In this document: positions 27,714 to 36,147 of the stretch, piece after piece
How the letters are laid out: every line of letters starts with the position of its first letter
How positions within the stretch are numbered: the first letter of the stretch is position 1
NCBI RefSeq assembly: GCF_018918285.1
Contig: NZ_JAHLQF010000001.1
Coordinates: 496,001 to 560,000 of the forward strand
From: Clostridium mobile
GTDB lineage: Bacteria; Bacillota; Clostridia; Clostridiales; Clostridiaceae
DNA: 64,000 nt
Direction of reading: 5' to 3'
Notes under the pieces: generated by a model
Databases searched by the model: none
Told to the model about the DNA's origin: nothing
The model's input: the letters and a program-made list of their open reading frames with translations, nothing else
Program-made: the position numbers and the translations under genes

Positions 27714-27754
27714 AGTATAGCTTAAGTGATACTGACTATCAATATCACTTAAGC
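27714..27754 (-). promoter_or_regulatory. Promoter covered by a perfect 12-bp inverted repeat
   Basis: TTGATA (27737-27742), 17 bases, TATACT (27714-27719) on the minus strand. GCTTAAGTGATA (27720-27731) and TATCACTTAAGC (27743-27754) are perfect complements flanking the -35, with no T-tract, so an operator is likelier than a terminator. The leader to DUF454 is about 190 bases. It lies in the 561-base gap 27519-28079, which also holds repeat R2 and a terminator. Confidence 0.6.
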
Positions 27755-27862
27755 CATTAACATTCTCTCTATTAATTAAAATAACCAATGTTATTTAAAA
27801 TCCAATAATTCTTAAATTTATTATTTTTACATTAAATATTACTGTGATCTTAATCCTCATAG

Positions 27863-27902
27863 GAAAAGGACAAATAAATCAAAGATTTACCTGTCCTTTT
27901 TA
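27863..27902 (-). terminator. Terminator after the beta-lactamase-like gene and repeat R2
   Basis: AAAAGGACA-GG-TAAATC pairs with GATTTA-TT-TGTCCTTTT around a three-base loop. It is symmetrical enough to work on both strands. Confidence 0.75.
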
Positions 27903-27914
27903 CACTACATTAAT

Positions 27915-28097
27915 TTATCCGATGACTATCATCCGTAATACTCCCGATAACGGATGATACGTCCCTGGATAAGTTCTTCCCCTAAAGGATAAGGATTTCT
28001 AAGAAGGAAAGCTTCTAAGAACTCTCTTAATAACCTTCAGTTGGAGTAAGTATTCCTTTTAAGCAAACTCCATCTGAAGCTAAGAATCACTTGATAT
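27915..28097 (-). repeat. Dispersed structured repeat family A, copy R2
   Basis: The minus strand begins ATATCAAGTGATTCTTAGCT and runs 183 bases. Stems: CTTCAG-A-TGGAGT with ACTCCA-A-CTGAAG, and TATCATCCGT with ACGGATGATA near the far end. The first bases encode the last residues and stop of the beta-lactamase-like gene, so the element is the 3' untranslated region of that transcript. Confidence 0.85.
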
Positions 28098-28871
28098 CTG
28101 TTCAATATTATTATAAACTTCTAATGAAACTTTGCCTATTATTTCTCTTCCTTCTTTATTTGTTTCTACATTCTTTGTCAACACACAGATTATATAGTCA
28201 CTAAATGGATGATATATTATGCCTACATCATGCTCTAATTTATCTAAATCTCCTGTTTTGTGAGCTATAACAATATCCTCTGGTAAGTATAAGTTGATTC
28301 TTCCTCCTACCTGTTGCTTCTTTAATATATCCAATATCATTTCACTACATTCTTCATCTACAACTTTCCCACTATAAATTAGCTCTAGAATATGACACAT
28401 ATCCTTTGCAGTTGTTGTATTTTCTTTCCCCATTTTTACAGCTTCAGAATCCATCATCTTTCTTCTTAATTGAGTATTTTTTAAATTCAATTCCTTGGCC
28501 ATAGCATTTGTTTTATCCATGCCTAGTAAATCTATTAATATATTGGTAGCAGTATTATCACTTAGTATGATCATAAGAGTTGCAATTTCTCTTATGGTAA
28601 AACTATTGCCCTCATTTAATTCTTTTAATATACCATCTCCACCACATTTATATTCATCCAATAAAGTTATTTTATCCTCCATGCTCATTAAGCCTCTACT
28701 AATGTCCTTCATTAATGCAGATATGATAAGTAGTTTAATTGTACTGGCTGAAGGAAAAATCTCTTCTTCATTTATCATAATATTAGAGTCTGTATTTAAA
28801 TTTTTAATAACTACAGCTATATTTCCTTTATATTCTTTAAGCATATTATTGATTTTTTCTTTAAGATTCAT
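28080..28871 (-). CDS. Class A beta-lactamase-fold serine hydrolase, no signal peptide
   Basis: 263 residues with all hallmark motifs: S43-TI-K46, SDN at 104-106 and KTG at 205-207, plus MMDSEA in the omega-loop region. There is no signal peptide or lipobox, so it should be cytosolic, which is odd for a beta-lactamase. It is 15 bases downstream of a transporter and in line with an Ala-Glu epimerase, so peptide or muropeptide hydrolysis is a likelier role than resistance (inference). Its final ISSDS residues come from repeat R2. Confidence 0.85.
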   Translation of the reverse strand: MNLKEKINNMLKEYKGNIAVVIKNLNTDSNIMINEEEIFPSASTIKLLIISALMKDISRGLMSMEDKITLLDEYKCGGDGILKELNEGNSFTIREIATLMIILSDNTATNILIDLLGMDKTNAMAKELNLKNTQLRRKMMDSEAVKMGKENTTTAKDMCHILELIYSGKVVDEECSEMILDILKKQQVGGRINLYLPEDIVIAHKTGDLDKLEHDVGIIYHPFSDYIICVLTKNVETNKEGREIIGKVSLEVYNNIEQISSDS

Positions 28872-28886
28872 AAGCTATCCTCCCCT

Positions 28887-30182
28887 TTAACCAAAGAATG
28901 ATCTTATAAATATAAGTAAAACATTAAATACAACTACAGTTACACCAAGCTTAACCATATTTTTCAAATCCTTAGATCTAGCTAGACCCATTTGTCCTAA
29001 CATATCTGCCTCTGGATAGGCAAAGGAAGTTATTTGAGAACCTATTAGTAAAATCATAGCCCAAAGTCCTGTAGATATTCCTAGACCTTCTACAAATCCT
29101 TTAAACATTTTATCCATTACTATAGATTGGGCTACAGCTGCTCCACCTATTCCAAATATTCCTGTTAATGTGGATACTAAGGAAAATACTACTTTATTTC
29201 CTGAGGCTAATAAGGGTTTTAATACATCAACTAAAGCTTCAAACGCTCCTGACTCTTCAATAAATGTTATAAATGGATTAAATAAAATAAACATTATAAA
29301 CAACCACATCATACGTGACGCACCTTGAACTAATGTATCAAATAAATCATTCAAACTTAATTTAGCTGCAACTCCTGTAACGATGGCTGCTGTAAACATA
29401 ACAACTACAGCATAAGAAGCTCCGCTCTTTACATAAATGCCATAAATAATTAAAAGTACTAAAGTAATTAAGAATGCATAAGTAGCTCTTTTCGCTTCAA
29501 CACTTGCTACTTCATTAACATCAATATTTTCAACATGCTCATAGACATAAATACCCTTTGTATTCTTTTGAATTCTATTAGCCATAATATAAGTTACTAT
29601 TAAACAAACAGCTGTTACCGGTAATCCAGCAGATATTAAATATTGCCCATAGCTTAATCCTGTTAATCCCATAATTGTTACTACTTGTGGTGAAAAAGGT
29701 CCTATAAATAACCCAGTAAGACCTGCTCCCATAAACACTGCCGCTAGTGCAGATGGAGTAATTCCTATGGCTGCTACTAATGGAATTATTATGGGGGCTA
29801 TAATAGCGTTTGCTCCAGCCAGAGTCCCAAGTAATGCTGTTAAAACCATTGAAGTAATCATTGAAGATAAAACAGCTTTTTTCTCCGTATTAATTCCTAT
29901 TTTCTTCATAACTGTTCTAACTATATTTTCCGCAACTCCAGTTTTTTTAAGGACTGCTCCTAACGCTGAACCAAGCATTATAATAAATCCCACTAATGAT
30001 AAAAAGGATCCTAATGATTCTGCTATAACTGAACCCATACCTAATAGAGGTTTATTGGTTAAAATAGCTGTAATAATAACACACAAAAGTACATTTAGAA
30101 TTGGATTAATATCTTTAAAAGCAAGAATTATATATAGTATTAATGGCAATAAGGCAAATAATGGTGAAATACCAAATAACAT
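28887..30182 (-). CDS. Multi-helix ion-coupled transporter (NhaC/GntP/Dcu-like superfamily)
   Basis: 431 residues with about eleven membrane helices in two similar halves; GAVLKKTGVAENIVRTVMKK and ESGAFEALVDVLKPLL are typical of the IT/GntP-type fold. It could carry peptides, sugar acids or organic anions. Its position between the Ala-Glu epimerase and the serine hydrolase suggests uptake of a muropeptide product (inference). GAGGGGGA precedes the ATG. Confidence 0.72.
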   Translation of the reverse strand: MLFGISPLFALLPLILYIILAFKDINPILNVLLCVIITAILTNKPLLGMGSVIAESLGSFLSLVGFIIMLGSALGAVLKKTGVAENIVRTVMKKIGINTEKKAVLSSMITSMVLTALLGTLAGANAIIAPIIIPLVAAIGITPSALAAVFMGAGLTGLFIGPFSPQVVTIMGLTGLSYGQYLISAGLPVTAVCLIVTYIMANRIQKNTKGIYVYEHVENIDVNEVASVEAKRATYAFLITLVLLIIYGIYVKSGASYAVVVMFTAAIVTGVAAKLSLNDLFDTLVQGASRMMWLFIMFILFNPFITFIEESGAFEALVDVLKPLLASGNKVVFSLVSTLTGIFGIGGAAVAQSIVMDKMFKGFVEGLGISTGLWAMILLIGSQITSFAYPEADMLGQMGLARSKDLKNMVKLGVTVVVFNVLLIFIRSFFG

Positions 30183-30279
30183 TTAAAAATCCCCCTCATA
30201 TAATATTGCTTGTCACATTGGATATATAAAGGTATTTCTTATGAAGCTTTTAAAAAAGTAAGACTAATATACTATATTT

Positions 30280-31371
30280 TTAATCTAAATATTTTATTCC
30301 ATTGATTTTTCTAACCCCAAGCCCTGGATCATCATTTAGAGTAATTCTATACTCATCAAAAGTTGCCCCTCCTTTTACAGGATCTTCACTACAAAGAACT
30401 GGACCATCTAAATCTATCTTTGTAATTATGCTTTTAGCTGCTGCTAAATGTACGGCTGCATTAACACTCACCTTTGCCTCCAGCATACATCCAATCATAC
30501 ATTCCACTCCATATATTTCTGCTATAGAACATATTTTTAGAGCATTGTGCAATCCTCCTGTTTTCATTAGTTTGATATTAATAAGATCCGCTGCCCTTTG
30601 TTGAAGAATAGTTAGAGCATCTTCCGGCGAAAATACACTTTCATCTGCAAGTACAGGTATGGATACATTATCTGTAACAAATTTTAATCCTTCTATATCC
30701 TGTGCTGCTACAGGTTGTTCAACAAATTCTACTTGAAGTCCTTCATCCTCCATTTTTCTTAGAACTTTAACAGCCTCTTTAGGTTTCCAACCTTGATTGG
30801 CATCTATCCTAAGTTTTACATCATATCCCACTGCTTTTCTTATGGCTTTCATTCTTTCTATATCCATTAAAGAATCCTTGCCAACCTTTATTTTTAGGGT
30901 TGTATATCCCATCTTTATAGCATTTAAACTATCCTTGGCCATCTCTTCAGGATCATTTACGCTTATAGTTATATCTGTAATTATTTCTTTTCTATATCCT
31001 CCTAATAATTTATAAAGAGGAGCATTATATAGTTGTCCATATAAGTCATACAGTGCTATATCTACTGCAGCTTTTGCACTGAAATTCTTTAATAGAGATT
31101 TATCTAGCTTCATCATTATTTCCTCAAAATTTTCTATATCCATACCAATTATATTCTTCTTTATATGTCCTTCAATAGCACCTATTATAGATCCTTTAGT
31201 ATCTCCAGTAATAACCCCAGTAGGTGGAGCTTCTCCATACCCAATATTTCCTGTATCCGTATGAACTTCAACAATTATATCTTCCACACTGTTTACCGTT
31301 CTTAAAGCAGTTTTGAAAGGAGTTTTAAGTGGAACTGAGATTTCACCTATCCTAATATCTGTAATTTTCAT
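30280..31371 (-). CDS. L-Ala-D/L-Glu (dipeptide) epimerase, enolase superfamily
   Basis: 363 residues. An N-terminal capping domain is followed by the barrel with Lys acid/base TTLKIKVGKD, metal ligands in RIDANQGW, EFVEQPV and LADESV, and the second Lys in INIKLMKTGG. The DPVKGGATFD ending fits YkfB-type epimerases, which convert L-Ala-D-Glu from peptidoglycan to L-Ala-L-Glu. Neighbours (NlpC/P60 peptidase, two transporters) support murein-peptide use. A strong hairpin just upstream suggests partly separate transcription. CGGAGGGTG precedes the ATG. Confidence 0.9.
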   Translation of the reverse strand: MKITDIRIGEISVPLKTPFKTALRTVNSVEDIIVEVHTDTGNIGYGEAPPTGVITGDTKGSIIGAIEGHIKKNIIGMDIENFEEIMMKLDKSLLKNFSAKAAVDIALYDLYGQLYNAPLYKLLGGYRKEIITDITISVNDPEEMAKDSLNAIKMGYTTLKIKVGKDSLMDIERMKAIRKAVGYDVKLRIDANQGWKPKEAVKVLRKMEDEGLQVEFVEQPVAAQDIEGLKFVTDNVSIPVLADESVFSPEDALTILQQRAADLINIKLMKTGGLHNALKICSIAEIYGVECMIGCMLEAKVSVNAAVHLAAAKSIITKIDLDGPVLCSEDPVKGGATFDEYRITLNDDPGLGVRKINGIKYLD

Positions 31372-31410
31372 ATTTACACCCTCCGTTTAATTAAATTTTC
31401 TCATATTATA

Positions 31411-31463
31411 AAACAAAAAAGCCAGTAAAAGCATACTATTACTTGCTTTTACTGGCTTTTATT
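31411..31463 (-). terminator. Terminator inside the muropeptide cluster
   Basis: GCCAGTAAAAGC and GCTTTTACTGGC are a perfect 12-bp stem flanked by A- and T-runs, between DUF3870 and the epimerase gene. A TATAAT just downstream could restart transcription. Confidence 0.85.
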
Positions 31464-31519
31464 TACTCCGATATAAATTTTCATCCTAATTTTATATCCC
31501 ATTAAATAAAACAGTAAAT

Positions 31520-31846
31520 CTAAAAATATCTTAATTTTATTTCATTATATTTCTTTACTGCATCTTTATATGCTGCAATGATCGCCCTTTGAGAGGAGCC
31601 GTGGTACCTTCTTTTAACTCTCTCTTCGCAATTTGAGTCAAATTCAATAAGTTTTTTTCCAACAAATAGACTTCTAACAAATTCATCAGTTGTTCTTATA
31701 GTGGCGGAACAACTTAAATCTACTATAGTATCATTGTCCAATTCCACTACAAAACCTATAAAGAACGAATTGAATCTATTTGTAATCGCATTATCTGTAT
31801 TAGTTTTAGAATTACCTACTACATATACCGTATTTTCCTCGTACAT
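31520..31846 (-). CDS. DUF3870 protein
   Basis: 108 residues; the family pattern includes VYVVGNSKTN, FVGFVVELD-like strands and RRYHGSSQRAIIAAYKDAVKKY. A single Cys is in DLSCSATIR. Function is unknown; members often accompany amino-acid or peptide enzymes. The start at 31846 lies after GAGGTGG; in-frame GTGs upstream overlap that site. It lies 37 bases downstream of the NlpC/P60 gene. Confidence 0.85.
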   Translation of the reverse strand: MYEENTVYVVGNSKTNTDNAITNRFNSFFIGFVVELDNDTIVDLSCSATIRTTDEFVRSLFVGKKLIEFDSNCEERVKRRYHGSSQRAIIAAYKDAVKKYNEIKLRYF

Positions 31847-31883
31847 TAACACCACCTCAAGAAATATTATATGGTAATGTAAT

Positions 31884-33293
31884 TTATTTGTCTAATATGA
31901 ATTCTTTACCTAAATATAAATCTTCTAAATATGTCTTACCATTATCCTCTGAACCTATAGTTACAGGAGTGACCATAACTTGACGAGATTTATAGTATTT
32001 ATAACTTCCATCCTTTTCTTTGTTATAAAATCCTGAAAAATCATGTATCATATAATGTTCTCCATTATATTTGCCAAGGTATAGCATAGCGTGTCCTGGC
32101 ATGTACATCGCTGCTCCAGGATTCATATCATCAAATAGTTTTTGTCTTTGTTCAAGAGTCATCTCTTTTGGCATATCGTAGGATTTTCCTGGATCTTTTC
32201 TTCCTTGCTCCCCTGTATTTCTAGGCAGGTTTATTCCAACACTTCTATATATATCCATTATAAATGAGGAACAATCTCTTCCATTAAACATTCCACCCCA
32301 ACCATATCTTTCTCCTAAAAATTTAAAGGCTTGATTTAATATAGTTTCCTTTGTATAAGGAAGGTAGCCAATATTTACATCCTCTGATCTAGGTATTAGA
32401 GCATATTTTAATACCATTTTTCCACTATCATCTCTTATGGGAAGCTTAACTACATAATTTCCTGTAGTATTTTGTCCATAAACTTCATCGCCAATTTCTT
32501 TTTGGCTAGCAAGAGGTATTCTTACTCCCATATCAAATTTAATTTCAGAAAGGTTGCTATCCAGTGGATTATAAACTGTAAATGCTCTTTTGCCTGTAGC
32601 CACTAGAAAATCCTTAGTATCTATATATTTAAATAGCTCATCCTTTGAAGTTATAGCAACATCCTCTGCAGGTATCCAAGCCAAATAGTTATACATTTGA
32701 GCAAAATACCATTTTTTATCTTTGCTTGTGTTTAAAATTACAATAGGTTCTAGGGGATATACAGCTGTTTCCATCAATCTATCAAACTCATAATCATCTC
32801 CTTCTTTAAATAGTAATTCATGAGTAGGATAGGTCTTCATCAATGTTCTTCTAACAGTAATCCCATATTTAACTTGATTCTCTTCTTTTAAACTCTCTAA
32901 ATTTAAATTTTCATTCAACTTATTATAGTAAAATTCCGTTATTAATTTACCATCTTTATCATATCTAGGGCTAGAGGAAGGTGAACTTAAATCCTTTATA
33001 AGCTTTGTTAACTCTTCTTTATTAAATACTTCTTTATAATTTTTAAGATCTACAACCTCAGGTGTCTTTTTTTCTAATTCTTTATTATATTTTTCTATAG
33101 AAGCTTTATCCATAATGATTTTATCTTTATCTTTAGCATTCTTTATCCAAAAGTCTGCCTTCATCATGTCTTCAGTTACTTTAGGTACATTGCTTTTAAA
33201 CTGAGTGTGATTTTCACCTGCTGCATAAACGCTTGTAGAAATAATAGTAGTAAAAAAAATAGCTAAAATACTTTTTAATTTAAATTTTTTCAT
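31884..33293 (-). CDS. Secreted NlpC/P60 (C40) peptidase with SH3-like domains (YkfC-like)
   Basis: 469 residues with a Sec signal ending near VYAAG. The middle ~200 residues resemble SH3-type wall-binding domains. The C-terminal catalytic domain has RYGWGGMFNGRDCSSF (nucleophile Cys), MPGHAMLYLG (His) and MIHDFSGF (third polar residue). Such enzymes cut D-Glu-diamino acid bonds in muropeptides and release L-Ala-D-Glu, the substrate of the epimerase downstream. The start at 33293 follows GGGGGA; the TTG at 33302 is too close to it. Confidence 0.88.
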   Translation of the reverse strand: MKKFKLKSILAIFFTTIISTSVYAAGENHTQFKSNVPKVTEDMMKADFWIKNAKDKDKIIMDKASIEKYNKELEKKTPEVVDLKNYKEVFNKEELTKLIKDLSSPSSSPRYDKDGKLITEFYYNKLNENLNLESLKEENQVKYGITVRRTLMKTYPTHELLFKEGDDYEFDRLMETAVYPLEPIVILNTSKDKKWYFAQMYNYLAWIPAEDVAITSKDELFKYIDTKDFLVATGKRAFTVYNPLDSNLSEIKFDMGVRIPLASQKEIGDEVYGQNTTGNYVVKLPIRDDSGKMVLKYALIPRSEDVNIGYLPYTKETILNQAFKFLGERYGWGGMFNGRDCSSFIMDIYRSVGINLPRNTGEQGRKDPGKSYDMPKEMTLEQRQKLFDDMNPGAAMYMPGHAMLYLGKYNGEHYMIHDFSGFYNKEKDGSYKYYKSRQVMVTPVTIGSEDNGKTYLEDLYLGKEFILDK

Positions 33294-33323
33294 ATACTTC
33301 AATCCCCCTATGAATTTATAAAT

Positions 33324-34484
33324 TTATAATATCGAAAGTATTTTTCCTACTAACATTCCTCCACCTGTACCGACTATATATCCCATAAGAGCCATTAAAA
33401 CTCCAATAGGAACTAAAGCTTCACTGTAAGCACCTGCAAGTATAGGTGCAGAGGCTACACCCCCTATGTTTGCTAAACTAGCAACTCCGCAGGTAAATAA
33501 ATCCAACTTAAATACCTTTGCAGATAGAATCATAATCAGCGCATGTATGCCAAGTATTACAAAGCCTGAGATAATGTATATAGGTGCTTTGGTTAATTCT
33601 GCAAAGTTTGCTCTAGATGCAATAAGGGCAACTATAGTATATAACATTAAGTTTGAAAGTTGAGAAGAACCTGGAATCTTTGCCACTGGTGTCATAGCAA
33701 ATAGTATTCCTAAACCAGTAGCTATAAGGACTGTCCATGTTGTTCCCTGGAAGAATTCAGATTTTGGCATTAACCCTCCAAAGTATATAGATATAGCAGA
33801 AACAAACAAGCTTAAACCTAATAGTATTATTAAATCTGCAAATTCTATTTCTTTTCTCATAGATGCCTTATCTTCATTTAATTTTTCTCCTATTTCATCT
33901 ATTAATTTCGTATTAGACTTTGTCCATTTATTAAACTTAGGAGCAAAGGATACCAACCATAATAATAACATTACCCAAATTGAATAGTTAATAGAATCCA
34001 TAAGAAGTGTATATCCAAGTTTTGAATCAGGTACATTTAAAGCCCCCTGTACCGCTACCATATTTCCAGTACCACCTATCCAGCTTCCACACAAAGCGGC
34101 AAAGGCCTTCCAGGTATCTGGTTCATAAAATCCTTTAAATAAAACATAAGTAATTACAAATCCAATCATAATACTTATAGTTGCTGAGAAGAATCCTATT
34201 AACATTTTAGGCCCCAATTTTACAATTTTTCTAATATCACATCTTAAAAGCATTAAAAATATCATAGCAGGTAGCAAATTATCTTTTAATCCTTTATAAA
34301 CTGCTGTTATCTCTTTGTTATTTTGCCAAACTCCAAAGGTAGAAAGTAACATAGCGCCAAAATATAAAAGAACAATTGCAGGAATATAGGTGAATATTTT
34401 TGTTTTGGATTTTTTCTCTGCCAGTACCAACATACTAGCAAAGAAGATTAGAAATGCAACATAGGTAAAACCCGTTGTGATCAT
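33324..34484 (-). CDS. DUF819 family membrane transporter (YjcL-like)
   Basis: 386 residues, about eleven helices, with family motifs CGSWIGGTGNM and ANIGGVASAPILAGAYSEALVPIG. Probably a solute carrier; in this cluster it precedes a murein peptidase, so peptide-type cargo is a guess. GGGGGAAA precedes the ATG. Its 5' leader carries a hairpin plus T-tract about 115 bases before the start, implying attenuation control. Confidence 0.85.
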   Translation of the reverse strand: MITTGFTYVAFLIFFASMLVLAEKKSKTKIFTYIPAIVLLYFGAMLLSTFGVWQNNKEITAVYKGLKDNLLPAMIFLMLLRCDIRKIVKLGPKMLIGFFSATISIMIGFVITYVLFKGFYEPDTWKAFAALCGSWIGGTGNMVAVQGALNVPDSKLGYTLLMDSINYSIWVMLLLWLVSFAPKFNKWTKSNTKLIDEIGEKLNEDKASMRKEIEFADLIILLGLSLFVSAISIYFGGLMPKSEFFQGTTWTVLIATGLGILFAMTPVAKIPGSSQLSNLMLYTIVALIASRANFAELTKAPIYIISGFVILGIHALIMILSAKVFKLDLFTCGVASLANIGGVASAPILAGAYSEALVPIGVLMALMGYIVGTGGGMLVGKILSIL

Positions 34485-34596
34485 GAAATTTCCCCCTTTA
34501 TATTTATTTTATAGCCCTCCCTTATTAAACATGAATAAAGAAGTAGCATAAATGCTAATGACAATGATTATTTAGCTAATCAACTTAAGCCTCAAA

Positions 34597-34640
34597 ATAA
34601 AAAGCCCAATAAATGATTATTATCACCTACTGGGCTTTGT
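34597..34640 (-). promoter_or_regulatory. Leader hairpin with T-tract (attenuator candidate) of DUF819 gene
   Basis: On the minus strand AAAGCCCA and TGGGCTTT pair, followed by TTTTATTTT. It lies between the promoter (34716-34744) and the start codon, with about 70-75 bases of leader before it containing TGTTTA...TAAACA and TTTAGGTGCCTAAA stems. I do not recognise a known riboswitch. The gap 34485-34822 holds this and the promoter. Confidence 0.5.
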
Positions 34641-34709
34641 TTACGCTAAAATGCTTTAGGCACCTAAATAAACAGAACAGTAACATTGAATATTCTTAAT
34701 TTTCTATAT

Positions 34710-34744
34710 ATTACCATTATATAATATATGGTAATTAAATTCAA
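34710..34744 (-). promoter_or_regulatory. DUF819 promoter with overlapping inverted repeat
   Basis: TTGAAT (34739-34744), 17 bases, TATAAT (34716-34721) on the minus strand. ATTACCAT (34710-34717) and ATGGTAAT (34728-34735) form a perfect 8-bp dyad across the -10 and spacer. Confidence 0.65.
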
Positions 34745-34822
34745 TAGAAATTGTTTTTTTCTTCTGTATTATATTTAATAACTTTACATAAAATATGAAA
34801 AATAACTTTAGGGGTTGATATA

Positions 34823-35269
34823 TTGTTATTTAATTTTATTATTGGCTTTCTTATCCCTTGGATATCAGGGATTATACTATATTTTAAAGAAAAAAAATTA
34901 CTGCTTACCATAGCTCCACTTACTAGCTCAATAGCATATACAATTAACATATGGAGTTTCCAGAAGAACTATTGTTTTTTATATCCTTTTAATCTTGCTG
35001 GTGCATCAATTCCTTTTAATCTAGGATTTTATCCTATTATGGCTACTATACTTGTTTATTTAATTAAAAAACTCAATATAAATCCTTACGCATTGATATT
35101 GATCTTTTCTATTTTAACTACTTTAATCGAAGGTTTAGGTGTACTTGTAGATAAAGTTGCTTATTATAATGGTTGGACTATCTTTCATACATTTTTATTA
35201 TATTTATTTGCTTATTTACTGGTATACATTTATTATTTAAAACTTCGAAAAATAAGACTCCTTACTTAA
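34823..35269 (+). CDS. Small multi-helix membrane protein (CBO0543-like)
   Basis: 148 residues with five predicted helices and a central FNLAGASIPFNLGFYPIM motif, which I associate with the CBO0543 family of Firmicute membrane proteins (recall). Function unknown. The start is a TTG at 34823 preceded by TTTAGGGG. It stands alone on the plus strand among minus-strand genes. Confidence 0.7.
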   Translation: MLFNFIIGFLIPWISGIILYFKEKKLLLTIAPLTSSIAYTINIWSFQKNYCFLYPFNLAGASIPFNLGFYPIMATILVYLIKKLNINPYALILIFSILTTLIEGLGVLVDKVAYYNGWTIFHTFLLYLFAYLLVYIYYLKLRKIRLLT

Positions 35270-35306
35270 AATACACTCTCTTTTAAAAATTTATAGAAAA
35301 TCTATA

Positions 35307-36104
35307 CTATACATTCAAATCTCTATTTTTATAAAATATATAGGTTGCACTTAATAGGATTCCAATAATAACTATTGATAAAACTACAAAAACATATTCA
35401 AATCCGCCACCATACATTAGTTTTTTAGCCTCATAATATTTAAATGGAGTTATATATTTTAAGTTTTCAAATTTGCTATTTATGTCACTTAATATAGATA
35501 ATATAAATGTAGATAAAAGTATTCCTGTGGATATAGAAGTAGCAGTCTTTGGATTCTTACTTATAGCTGCTATAGCCGTACCTATAACCAAAAATATCAA
35601 CTGTAAAATAAACATAGCAATCATTAATATTATAATATCCTGATTTATAGCCTCTCCTCTTCCATAATGTCCTACAGTGGAAATGGATGTAACTAAAGTG
35701 ATAATATTAAAAATAGCTATATTAGAAAGTGCTGCTAATAATTTTGATGTAATAATTCTATTTCTTGATATGGGTTTTACCATCAAAAACTCTGCTGTCT
35801 TATCTCCCTCTTCTTTTGAAATAATATTTGCCCCTAACATGGCAGCGTGAATAGTTGCCATTATAGCTAAATATAGAAAAAGTACTCCATAATATCCACT
35901 AGCTTTTGATAGATCTAAGGTTCCTACACCAATTACAGCCTGCAAGGATTTAGGCATTTTTAATACTATATCATTTATAGATTGACCTGATGCTCCCAAT
36001 GCAGAATATTTACTCATTCCAGCTACCACCATTAATATTACACCAATACACCATATTATAAGTGATTTTCTATAAGCCTTCATTTCTCTCATAAAAATAT
36101 TCAT
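35307..36104 (-). CDS. ABC-2 type permease, second of pair
   Basis: 265 residues, six helices, DUF3533/ABC-2-like. It starts MNIFMREMKAYRKSLIIW and has KPISRNRIITSKLLAA after the first loop. It is clearly paralogous to the permease encoded upstream (43-base gap), so the exporter is probably a heterodimer. AAAAGGAG precedes the ATG. Substrate unknown; a drug or peptide efflux role is inferred from the TetR control. Confidence 0.85.
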   Translation of the reverse strand: MNIFMREMKAYRKSLIIWCIGVILMVVAGMSKYSALGASGQSINDIVLKMPKSLQAVIGVGTLDLSKASGYYGVLFLYLAIMATIHAAMLGANIISKEEGDKTAEFLMVKPISRNRIITSKLLAALSNIAIFNIITLVTSISTVGHYGRGEAINQDIIILMIAMFILQLIFLVIGTAIAAISKNPKTATSISTGILLSTFILSILSDINSKFENLKYITPFKYYEAKKLMYGGGFEYVFVVLSIVIIGILLSATYIFYKNRDLNV

Positions 36105-36147
36105 AAATAAATCTCCTTTTACATCGAAATTTTAAATTTTACAATTC

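Noticed and set aside
28080-28871. Antibiotic-resistance beta-lactamase
   Set aside because: Motifs fit the fold, but there is no export signal and the neighbours belong to murein-peptide use, so a resistance role is not supported.
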